The notes under the pieces were generated by a model. That model saw only the letters and a program-made list of their open reading frames with translations. It was not told the origin of the DNA and did no database searches. Positions 57,201 through 64,000 of a DNA stretch of 64,000 bases are shown one piece after another. Position numbers and translations under genes: made by a program. Positions within the stretch are counted from its first letter, which is position 1; every line of letters starts with the position of its first letter. Source of the stretch: Oscillibacter sp. (lineage in GTDB: Bacteria > Bacillota > Clostridia > Oscillospirales > Oscillospiraceae); the NCBI GenBank assembly GCA_022791875.1, contig JAAVZX010000077.1, forward strand, positions 62,001-126,000, in the 5' to 3' direction.

Positions 57201-59307
57201 CATGAATGCCATGAAGGGCACCCGGGGCGTGGTGACGCTGCCCAACTTCACCACCATCGACGCGCAGCTGGTCTTCTCCGGCGGCTCCTCCTCCGGAAAC
57301 GGCATCACCTTTGACATGAACTTCCGCCTTACCCCCGTGACCACCCAGAACTCCAGCAGCGACACCCTCTGGGACATGATTTTCTGGTCCAACGCCACGG
57401 TGGCTTTCGAGATGTACTACCGGGATCTGCCCAACGGGAACTGGACCAAGATCACCGCACCGGATCGGGAGGAAATGCGCATCAGCACCACCACCCAGCA
57501 TCCCACTACGGGCCTGAGCTTCTCCAAGTTCCTCAAGACGGCGGAGGGGGCGGCGGATATCAACTTCGACCAGCTCCGCTCCTTCCAGAACGACCGGGAA
57601 TACGGCATTGTCATTACGGAGTGGAACGGTACCCGGGACCGGGGCACCTGGAGCGGCGAAACCTCCCTTACGATTACGCCTGTAGCCGGGGATTACACCG
57701 CCCTGACGAACCTGGCCAACAAGACCCTCTCCCGCAGCAGCTACGCGGAGCACCAGAAGGGGATCTACGCGGTGAAGGAAATCGGCGTGCCCAAGGAGTA
57801 TACCGTCTCCAAGCCCCACGAGGACACCCAGCCGCCTACCTTCGTCGAGCAGACGCCCACCATCGTCCCCGGCGACACCGGCGTGGAGATCAACTTCATG
57901 GTCAGCCGGAACAACTGCAAGTATTACTGCGTGATCACGAAGGTGGGCAACCTCTCTACCACCTTGAAGGGCAGCAATGGCGGTCAGGATATTTCCATCG
58001 ACAAGACCAACTGGGACCGTCTTCCCGAAAGCGGCAAGGAAATTATGGACCTCAAGGACGGCAACCTCCGCTATCCCTCCAAGTCCAGCATGACCGACGG
58101 TTCCATTACCGGCCCGGCCTACGTGGTCCGGGAAGGGTCCTGTGGGCGGCAGCTCCAGACCATCAGCATCCGGGATGAGCTGGAACCCGAGAGCGAATAC
58201 ATTGCCTACTTCGTCCTGCAAGGCGAATCCATGACCTCCCTCTCCGACACCTACGGCTTCCGCTTCAAGACGGAAACCGTTGTCCGGCCCGTGATCCGCG
58301 TCGGCGCGAACGCCGCCACCGCTAACGTCACCGCCGACCGGGTGGCCGATGTGCGCTATGTCCTGCTGGTGGACGGCCGTGTGCCCAGCCTGTTCCTCAC
58401 GCCTATGAAGGACAACATGGTGGAAGGCGCCGCCAACATGGACGGCTACAGTGCCCGCTATGAGAACATGACCATTCTGGAAGCCATGAGCGACTACGTG
58501 CGCCGGGGCAACAGCCAGACGGTTCTGGGCTCCGTGTTCGACCTCTTCGCCAACCAGGACATCAAGAACCAGGTGGTCAACTTCATGGACACCGCCCGAG
58601 GCGACGGCTCCAGCGTCATGCTGGTGGGCAACATGGCCCATAAGGGCAACAATGACGCCCAGTCTGTTGACTGCCAGAACAGCATGATCAAGAACAACGA
58701 CACCATGACTTATTGGTTCGTAGCCATGGGCAAGAGTCCCCAAGGCTCCGGCTACGCTTTCGCGGCGGCTCCGGACCTGTACTACCCCAACACCACCCCG
58801 CCCCAGGTCCTGTCCATCGCAACTACCATTGATGACGCTATCACCGGGAACCTCCAAGACAATCCTACGGACGCCTCCCGGATGACCTACACCGGCACTG
58901 TCACCATCACTTTCAGCACAGACCTGTACTACCTGAGCTCTTCCGGCGGTTCCCAGTATTTACAGGTGGTTGACAAATCCATTGCGGACCTCGGCACCGA
59001 TGCCCAGAGCAGAGGCTACATCAGCAGCGCGGCACTGATCACCAGCCCCAACGTCTCCGTCGAGCACCGCCAGGGCGGCTCCAACACCTCGCCGTGCAGC
59101 ACCCTGACCCTGCGTTACACAGCCTCCGGCGGCGGCGGCGCGGCCATCACCTTTGACCGCCGCCTGGCCAACAGCCGCGGCATCACGGGCAACCAGGCCC
59201 TGACGCTGACCATGACGCTGGTGCCGAACAACAACGGCATGTACGTCCCACGGTTCAGTCTGCCCACATCCCTCACTGAGTGGGGCCGTCCGTCTGTGAC
59301 GCCGTAA
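54292..59307 (+). CDS. Giant SLH-domain surface protein 1
   Basis: This 1671-residue exported protein has a signal peptide (LGAALLSFAMLLSLFWMTERPAKA). About three SLH domains follow at residues 35-205 (DQVVEWGVMRGDATGNLNADRQITRAEF, GIIQGYPDGSFRPDALITRGQV), which anchor proteins to secondary cell-wall polymers. A beta-helix-like stretch (GNLTINTAGVKLKDTTITGNLYL) comes next, then many fibronectin/Ig-like beta modules, each with motifs such as GTIYWVLS, GTLYWAVVKAN and LYYVAKDRAGNYNIYTEN. The ORF-track start at 53860 runs back through the PilZ gene. ATG 54292, behind GGGAGG, is correct. It is probably an adhesin or S-layer component. Confidence 0.92.
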   Translation: MTTAQKKTAVQRLGAALLSFAMLLSLFWMTERPAKAADWMEPYLDQVVEWGVMRGDATGNLNADRQITRAEFVTLINRAFGYTEAGPNPFTDVLESDWFAEDIAIAHQAGYFNGTSPTTAAPYNLVTREQAAALLGRSLRLQGTTGSASSFTDGNEIGTWSRGLVQQAADMGIIQGYPDGSFRPDALITRGQVACFLVRALGTLVNEPGEQTSGGVYGNLTINTAGVKLKDTTITGNLYLTGGVGLGNVELENVTVLGEIVLCGAGEAERGENSVVLRNVTADSMVIDSLTDQFLSVRAEGLTDIGNTTVRTGSYLEDVTDDGLGLKVITLDGASGTQLQVAGNIKEIVNLTPNSNLQIAQGVAGTVTMDEKATGGRLNIDGSASIRDLNLDTATPVTGTGSISHVNVNAAGSNIAMLPDTIYVRPGINSNINRTDMDTTAAAESSEDPRLLSGYPFINNVAPTSAQAIFSTNKAGTIYWVLSTLTDGSMGENELLNPSAYASRILRSGTISAAASKTEYTARLTGLTRDGSYYVSAMLVDNRGRHSPVKVAAFTTPDDTTPAFASGYPTTIMTEDEDGEQVVQVMTMPTKDCQMYYALLPNNAAAPSTADLKAGAVTGNLGYGVVDVKKNTPLLVPKVNTSYLQEQTTYNLYLWLNDADNGKSSAIRRLQVTTLDKTPPTITHLTHVESAARSATFTVALDEPGTLYWAVVKANNRFYALNESGQSPTPEELVAKIQIENGTNAVRSGRVNVARAATDVRFNITGLEAQTHYDLYYVAKDRAGNYNIYTENLTPPMEFSTLDNEPPTVVQEFTHDGTDEGQKISTPYPDTDINLVFSESVQGIEYINGVAHKDVFLDLYTAVDRAPDGSEAEREAQVKLGQALRKYITLNYRPASGQPVPVNVKGDQDVGDNWVIDYSKAIVRPDPEGTGELIISFPTDKDNPENGALKLGSGVTYYFTLTGIADTSPAMNAMKGTRGVVTLPNFTTIDAQLVFSGGSSSGNGITFDMNFRLTPVTTQNSSSDTLWDMIFWSNATVAFEMYYRDLPNGNWTKITAPDREEMRISTTTQHPTTGLSFSKFLKTAEGAADINFDQLRSFQNDREYGIVITEWNGTRDRGTWSGETSLTITPVAGDYTALTNLANKTLSRSSYAEHQKGIYAVKEIGVPKEYTVSKPHEDTQPPTFVEQTPTIVPGDTGVEINFMVSRNNCKYYCVITKVGNLSTTLKGSNGGQDISIDKTNWDRLPESGKEIMDLKDGNLRYPSKSSMTDGSITGPAYVVREGSCGRQLQTISIRDELEPESEYIAYFVLQGESMTSLSDTYGFRFKTETVVRPVIRVGANAATANVTADRVADVRYVLLVDGRVPSLFLTPMKDNMVEGAANMDGYSARYENMTILEAMSDYVRRGNSQTVLGSVFDLFANQDIKNQVVNFMDTARGDGSSVMLVGNMAHKGNNDAQSVDCQNSMIKNNDTMTYWFVAMGKSPQGSGYAFAAAPDLYYPNTTPPQVLSIATTIDDAITGNLQDNPTDASRMTYTGTVTITFSTDLYYLSSSGGSQYLQVVDKSIADLGTDAQSRGYISSAALITSPNVSVEHRQGGSNTSPCSTLTLRYTASGGGGAAITFDRRLANSRGITGNQALTLTMTLVPNNNGMYVPRFSLPTSLTEWGRPSVTP

Positions 59308-59328
59308 GGCAGCTGATACCCTGAAACC

Positions 59329-59365
59329 GCAGGAGGGCGGGCGTTTCCGCCCGCCCTCCGCCTGC
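59329..59365 (+). other. Strong intercistronic hairpin between the SLH genes
   Basis: GCAGG-x-AGGGCGGGCG-TTTC-CGCCCGCCCT pairs over more than 12 bp. It has no T-run, and the ribosome site of the next gene follows directly. It may stabilise the 3' end of the first message or partially terminate. Confidence 0.55.
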
Positions 59366-59390
59366 TTATGGTAAAGGAGTGCGTATTTTT

Positions 59391-62300
59391 ATGAAATCCT
59401 TATTCCCGCGCCGCGCCGTGTCGCTGTTCCTGGCTCTTGTGCTGGCGTTTTCGCTGGCGGTGCCGGCTTTGGCGGACGATCCCGAGAATCCGGAGGAACC
59501 GCCTAAAGTCGTCTCATTCATTGAACTAAACCATACTACATTGAGTATGAAGGTTGGAGCTGCTGATCAAAAACTTGAGGTTTCATGGGAACCTGCTGAC
59601 GCAGTACCTCCTGTCATATCATGGAGCAGCGACGACGAAAAGATTGCCACTGTTTCAAACGATGGAACTGTACACGCGGTCGGTGAGGGCATTACAAAAA
59701 TTATAGCTAGTTCCCCCTCTCTGTCCCCCGCAGAATGCGAAGTCACCGTCGCCGCCGCAGATCCCACGCCGCCCAAGCCCACCGTCACCAGCGTCAGCAT
59801 CGAACCCAAAACGCTGGAGCTGACCATGGTGACAAGCCCCATCGGGGACCTCAAAGCCATCATCACCCCCGATACCGCCGCCTCCGCGAACCCGGTCACC
59901 TGGAGCACCTCGGCCTCCTCCATCGCCACCGTGGACGGCAATGGCCGGGTCACCGCCCGGGGCGCGGGCACCGCTACCGTCTACGCCTCTGCCGGAGACA
60001 AAATCGGTACCTGCACCGTCAAGGTCAATCCCGCCCCCTCCATCACCTTGGACCACACCTCCCTGGACCTCACCGTCACAGGCGGCGCGCAGAAGGTCAA
60101 AGCAACTTACTCTAATTACATTACAAACGTCATCTGGTTCATTTCCGACACAAGCGTTGCCACGCTGGAAGGTTCCGCCAATGGATCTGAGGTTTCTGTC
60201 CGCGGCCTGAAAGCAGGCATCGCCACCCTCACCATCCGGGACGTGAACAACGCCGCCCTCTCCGCCTCCTGCATCATCCGCGTCACCGCTCCCGATCCCG
60301 GCAAGGTCACCGCTGTGACCCTCATCGAGCCCGCCAGCCCCTACCTGGACCCCGGCGGCACCGTGGACCTGAAAGCCATCATCTCCCCCAACACCGCCAC
60401 CGCCGCCCTCTCCTGGTCCAGCAGCAGCAACGCCGTCGCAACGGTGGACTCCACAGGGCGGGTCAAGGGCGTGGCCCCCGGAACGGTCAAGATCACCGTC
60501 TCCGCCCCCGGCGGCTTCTCCGACTCCATCGACCTGGAAGTCTCCGGCGTCACCCTGGAGAAGCACACCCTCTCCCTCTTCATCAACAAATCCGAAACCC
60601 TGGTCTACCACCTCTACGGCAGCGTCAAGACCTCCCTCCCGGAGTGGCACGCCGTGAACCCCTCCATCGCCGATGCTTCCCCCGCCGGGCGGGTCACGGG
60701 CCACTTCTCCGGCTCCACGGACGTCACCATCACCGTGGGCAAGTACAAGGATTCCTGCACCGTCACCGTCTCCGAGGACCTGGCCCAGGCCATCGAGCGG
60801 GACCTGGGCACCGCGGGCTCCTACTCCTTCGCCGGGCTCCTGTCCGACCTCAACGACCGCTGCTACACCAAGACCAAGGCCGCCCTGGACTACGTCTACG
60901 GCCTTGAGGTCTCTACCGGCCAGGGCACCCTTCTCTACGGCTTCACCTCCCCCGACACCCCCGGCCACGGCGTCGGAGGCTCCGAGCGCTACTACTACCA
61001 GAACACCGGAAACGGCAAAATGCCCCTCCGGGACATCACCTTCGTGCCGAAGAACAACTTCGTGGGCACCGCCGTCATCGACTACACCGGCGTGGGCACC
61101 AACGGCGTCACCTTCATCGGCACCATCCGCATCACCGTGGCCTCCACCGGCGACGTGACCTATTCCACCGCCGCCGATCGGCCCGTCACCTTCTCCGCCG
61201 GGGACTTCTCCGCCATCTGCCTCAGCAAAACCGGCAAGGGCATCAACTATGTCACCTTCGACCAGCCCGCCGCCAGCCGGGGCACCCTCTACTATAATTA
61301 CAGCCCCACCGGCCAGTATTCCCAGAAGGTGGACGGCAACACCCGCTACTATGCATCCAGCAACCCGAACCTGAGCCTGGTCACCTTCGTCCCAGCGGAG
61401 GGCTTCGTGGGCACCGTGGACGTGACCTACCGCTGCACGGACAGCTCCGGCAGCACCTACGCGGGGCGGGTCACCATCACCGTCTACGCCCCCAGCGGGT
61501 CCGGCACGGGGGACGTGGAGTATTCCACGGGAATGAACCAGCGCTTCTCTCTGAACGCTACGGACTTCAACGACGTCTCCCGCCGCATCACCAGCACGGC
61601 CCTGGACTACATTCGCTTTGACAGCCTGCCCTCCACCAGCAACGGCATCCTGTACTACAACTACACCAGCAGCTCCAGCACCCGCGTCACCACCTCCACC
61701 AGCTATTACCGCAACAGCTCCCCCCGCATCGCCAACATCACCTTCGTCCCCGCCAGGGACTACCGGGGCACCGTCACCATTCCCTTCACAGGGCGCAACA
61801 CCTCCGGCAACACCTTCACCGCCAACCTGGTGATCCGCGTGGACGACGAGACGGGCACTGTCACCTACTCCACCCCCGCCAACCAGCCCGTTACCTTCAA
61901 CGCCACCGACTTCAACACCGCCTGCCAGCGGGCCAACGGCACCGCCCTGAACCGCGTCAGCTTCACCCTCCCCGCCTCCGGCAGCGGCACCCTCTACTAT
62001 AACTACATCAGCTCCACCTCCTCCGGAAGCCGCGTGGCCTCCAACGAGAGCTACTACCGCTCCGGAAACCCGTCCCTCTCCGGCGTCACCTTCGTGCCCG
62101 CCTCCAACTACAACGGCACCGTCACCATCCCCTTCAGCGGCTACGACGCCAACGGGGGCCGTTTCAGCGGCACCGTGGTCATCACCGTGGGCCGGGGCTA
62201 CAGCACCCAGGTGATCCGCTACAACGCCGTCACCGGCGGCTTCGTCCGCTTCGACGCCGCCGACTTCAACGACGCCTCCCGCGCCGTCACCGGGGACCCC

Positions 62301-63446
62301 CTCAACTACGTCCGCTTCGACATCCCCTCCTCCCGGAACGGCACCCTCTACTACCAGTACAACACCAGCAGCCGCACCGGAACCTCCGTCAACAGCACCA
62401 CCAGCTACTACCGTTCCGGCGGCACCCGCTCCCTGGGCGACGTCTACTTCGTGCCCAGCTCCACCGCGGGCGTCACGACCCTCCACTACACCGGCTACAC
62501 CACCCGCAGCGAGACTTACACCGGCACCGTGGAAATCACCGTCAGCGCACCCGTGGTCACCACGGTCCGCTACAGCGGCAGCGCGGCCCCCATCTACTTC
62601 CGGGCCTCCGACTTCCAGACCGCCTGCCAGGGGGCCCTGGGCACCGCCCTCTCTTACATCCGCTTCACCTCCCTCCCCTCCTCCGGCGGGCTCTACACCG
62701 GCTACGCCAACCCCGTCAGCCGGGGGACCTCCGTCGCCACAGGGACCAGCTACTACGCCAATGACATCAACCAGATTGTCTACCTCCCCAAGGCGGAGAC
62801 CCAGATGACCCTCACCATTCCCTACACCGGCTACGACGCCTCTGGGGCCAGCTACAACAGCACCGTGGAGATCACCCTCTCCAACAGCTACGCCTCCTGC
62901 CCCTTCACCGACGTGGCCTACGGCTGGGACTGGGCGAAGCCCTCCATCGAGTTCCTCCGCCAGAGCGGCATCACCACCGGCTACAGCAACAACACCTTCG
63001 GTCCCGGCCGCCAGATCAGCCGCGCGGAATTCACCCTCATGGTCTGCCGCGCCTTCCAGTTCCAGACCGGAGGCAGCGCCGCCAGCTTCCCCGACGTGCC
63101 CGCGGGCAGCGTCTACGCCGGGGCCATCGCCACGGCACGGAACCTGGGCATCGTCCAGGGCGACGGCGGGCTCTTCAAGCCCAACAACCCCATCACCCGC
63201 CAGAGCGCCATGACCATGATCTGCCGCGCCATCGAGGCTTCCGGACAAAGCCTGCCCGCCGCCTCCTCCACACTCCTCTCCGCCTTCGCCGACGGGGACC
63301 GGGTGTCCTCCTTCGCCCGCTACGCCGTGGCGGCGCTGGTCCAGATGGGCGCGGTCCGGGGCACCACCGATATGCGCATCAATCCCACCGCGGCCATCAG
63401 CCGGGCGGAAATGGCTGTTATACTCCACCGCGTCCTCACGCGGTGA
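59391..63446 (+). CDS. Giant SLH-domain surface protein 2 with Ig-like and tandem repeats
   Basis: This 1351-residue exported protein has a signal peptide (RRAVSLFLALVLAFSLAVPALA). About five bacterial Ig-like (Big_2-type) domains follow to residue 460, with motifs such as WSTSASSIATVDGNGRVTA, VTLIEPASPYLDPGGTVDL and ATVDSTGRVKGVAPGTVKITV. Six tandem repeats of about 115 residues come next (see separate entry), and three C-terminal SLH domains (FTDVAYGWDWAKPSIEFLRQ, GITTGYSNNTFGPGRQISRAE, NPTAAISRAEMAVIL) complete it. SLH domains are at the C-terminus here but at the N-terminus in the preceding gene. ATG 59391 follows AAAGGAG and was chosen over GTG 59379. Confidence 0.93.
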   Translation: MKSLFPRRAVSLFLALVLAFSLAVPALADDPENPEEPPKVVSFIELNHTTLSMKVGAADQKLEVSWEPADAVPPVISWSSDDEKIATVSNDGTVHAVGEGITKIIASSPSLSPAECEVTVAAADPTPPKPTVTSVSIEPKTLELTMVTSPIGDLKAIITPDTAASANPVTWSTSASSIATVDGNGRVTARGAGTATVYASAGDKIGTCTVKVNPAPSITLDHTSLDLTVTGGAQKVKATYSNYITNVIWFISDTSVATLEGSANGSEVSVRGLKAGIATLTIRDVNNAALSASCIIRVTAPDPGKVTAVTLIEPASPYLDPGGTVDLKAIISPNTATAALSWSSSSNAVATVDSTGRVKGVAPGTVKITVSAPGGFSDSIDLEVSGVTLEKHTLSLFINKSETLVYHLYGSVKTSLPEWHAVNPSIADASPAGRVTGHFSGSTDVTITVGKYKDSCTVTVSEDLAQAIERDLGTAGSYSFAGLLSDLNDRCYTKTKAALDYVYGLEVSTGQGTLLYGFTSPDTPGHGVGGSERYYYQNTGNGKMPLRDITFVPKNNFVGTAVIDYTGVGTNGVTFIGTIRITVASTGDVTYSTAADRPVTFSAGDFSAICLSKTGKGINYVTFDQPAASRGTLYYNYSPTGQYSQKVDGNTRYYASSNPNLSLVTFVPAEGFVGTVDVTYRCTDSSGSTYAGRVTITVYAPSGSGTGDVEYSTGMNQRFSLNATDFNDVSRRITSTALDYIRFDSLPSTSNGILYYNYTSSSSTRVTTSTSYYRNSSPRIANITFVPARDYRGTVTIPFTGRNTSGNTFTANLVIRVDDETGTVTYSTPANQPVTFNATDFNTACQRANGTALNRVSFTLPASGSGTLYYNYISSTSSGSRVASNESYYRSGNPSLSGVTFVPASNYNGTVTIPFSGYDANGGRFSGTVVITVGRGYSTQVIRYNAVTGGFVRFDAADFNDASRAVTGDPLNYVRFDIPSSRNGTLYYQYNTSSRTGTSVNSTTSYYRSGGTRSLGDVYFVPSSTAGVTTLHYTGYTTRSETYTGTVEITVSAPVVTTVRYSGSAAPIYFRASDFQTACQGALGTALSYIRFTSLPSSGGLYTGYANPVSRGTSVATGTSYYANDINQIVYLPKAETQMTLTIPYTGYDASGASYNSTVEITLSNSYASCPFTDVAYGWDWAKPSIEFLRQSGITTGYSNNTFGPGRQISRAEFTLMVCRAFQFQTGGSAASFPDVPAGSVYAGAIATARNLGIVQGDGGLFKPNNPITRQSAMTMICRAIEASGQSLPAASSTLLSAFADGDRVSSFARYAVAALVQMGAVRGTTDMRINPTAAISRAEMAVILHRVLTR
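60780..62890 (+). repeat. Six tandem protein repeats of about 115 residues inside the SLH protein
   Basis: Units begin near 60780, 61149, 61506, 61851, 62205 and 62559. Each contains a start like TVTYSTPANQPVTFNATDFN, a GTLYYNY-like strand, a YYR turn, a VTFVPA-x-x-Y-x-GTV strand and ends like GTVVITV. The units have diverged from each other but keep length, so the array is old. The fold is presumably beta-sandwich (cadherin- or Ig-like). Confidence 0.85.
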
Positions 63447-63463
63447 CGAAAGGGGAACGGACG

Positions 63464-64000
63464 ATGATGAATTGGTTCAAAACGCTCTTTGGCTCCCGAG
63501 TCACGGACCCGGAGGAGCCTTTGGAAAAGGAAGAGGAGCTCCAGCCGCTGGACCAGGCTTCCGCCAATATGCCGGAGCTCTACTCCGGTATGCGGGTGGA
63601 GGTCCTCTCCCCCACCAACAACCTCCTGTTTATGGGCACCCTCAAGCTCTACGGCGCGGGCGTCCTGGAGGTCCGCGGCGAAGACGGCGGACACCTCCCC
63701 ATGGCCATTTACAAGCAGGAGGTGAAGCTCCGGGGCTTCCAGAAGAACTCCCAGGCTTTCACCCTCTACGGCACCATCTGCCGCAGCTCCGCCAACTTCT
63801 GGCACATCGAAAACCTGAAAACCCTCCAAAATCGCGACAGCCGCGGCTTCTTCCGCCAGACCGCCGACGTCTCCGGCATCATCATCCCCAACTGCCGCTA
63901 CCGCGACCAGGAGCAGGTCCCCTGCACCCTCATGGACGTCAGCGCCAGCGGCACACGCATCAAAACCCGCAAGGAGTTCCCCGAAGGCGCCATGTTCCTC
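63464..64000 (+). CDS. PilZ-like protein, 3' end outside window
   Basis: I translated this gene by hand; it has no stop before the window end and is missing from the ORF track. It starts at ATG 63464 (or 63467) behind AAAGGGG, 17 bases after the SLH gene. About 179 residues are visible: MMNWFKTLFGSRVTDPEEPL, an acidic stretch, then SGMRVEVLSPTNNLLFMGTL and a later half with RQTADVSGII, VPCTLMDVSASGTRIKT. This resembles the YcgR N-domain plus PilZ arrangement of the gene at 53663, with D-x-S-x-x-G retained. The RxxxR motif is less clear. Confidence 0.72.
   Translation, partial: MMNWFKTLFGSRVTDPEEPLEKEEELQPLDQASANMPELYSGMRVEVLSPTNNLLFMGTLKLYGAGVLEVRGEDGGHLPMAIYKQEVKLRGFQKNSQAFTLYGTICRSSANFWHIENLKTLQNRDSRGFFRQTADVSGIIIPNCRYRDQEQVPCTLMDVSASGTRIKTRKEFPEGAMFL

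Noticed and set aside
55237-58857. 1206-residue minus-strand ORF, and the 1257-residue ORF at 59655-63428
   Set aside because: Both are antisense shadows of the SLH genes, caused by high GC3. Their Gly/Val/His-rich composition and lack of ribosome sites show they are not genes.

Overview
The window looks like chromosomal DNA from a motile, strictly anaerobic, GC-rich member of the Firmicutes, most likely a gut Oscillospiraceae (Oscillibacter, Lawsonibacter or Dysosmobacter type). This is inferred from strong AGGAGG ribosome sites, TTGACA/TATAAT promoters, a FliW-CsrA pair, SLH-domain surface proteins, a G5/3D cell-wall protein, a group-B-type [FeFe] hydrogenase and characteristic GC-rich intergenic hairpin repeats. 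No phage, plasmid, transposase, CRISPR, rRNA or tRNA was found.

Bases 1-13.5 kb are accessory metabolism and regulation: two short-chain dehydrogenases (one a probable gluconate 5-dehydrogenase) with a convergent LacI regulator, an orphan SUKH-fold protein, a leucine-rich-repeat protein, rsmA behind a split TSUP/TauE exporter, a divergent Ldh-type oxidoreductase / galactonate dehydratase pair, two overlapping RpiR regulators, and a two-gene membrane protein/XRE cassette with a large palindromic operator. Bases 13.5-29.5 kb hold glycerol kinase, a VanY-like carboxypeptidase, a secreted GH5 cellulase with a C-terminal carbohydrate-binding domain, an HExxH protein, a chemoreceptor, cinA, thiI, shikimate kinase, a G5/3D protein with a long leader, and a polar amino-acid ABC transporter. 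Bases 29.7-36.2 kb carry two OmpR-type two-component systems, one in an operon with a DUF4340 protein. Bases 36.4-40 kb hold a stand-alone hydrogenase, trmO and small membrane proteins.

Bases 40.2-54.3 kb are a flagellar and chemotaxis island. On the minus strand lie cheA-cheW-cheR-cheB and, behind a sigma-28-type promoter, flgM-flgN-flgK-flgL-DUF6470-fliW-csrA-yjfB. On the plus strand a divergent series runs ylqG/fliK-like, ylqH (FlhB C-terminal-like), PilZ, two giant SLH surface proteins and a second PilZ-like gene cut by the window end. FlgM would restrain sigma-28, FliW would antagonise CsrA, the Che proteins steer the flagellum, and the PilZ proteins could link cyclic-di-GMP to motility or to the neighbouring surface proteins.

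The most unusual non-coding signal is three families of intergenic hairpin repeats, called A, B and C here, in about 21 copies. They sit mostly at gene ends. Their stems keep pairing although the sequence changes between copies, which argues for selection on structure. Two B copies are fused head to head at 23.7-24.0 kb into one large inverted structure. Start codons below were moved from the ORF-track starts wherever a ribosome site pointed to an internal codon.
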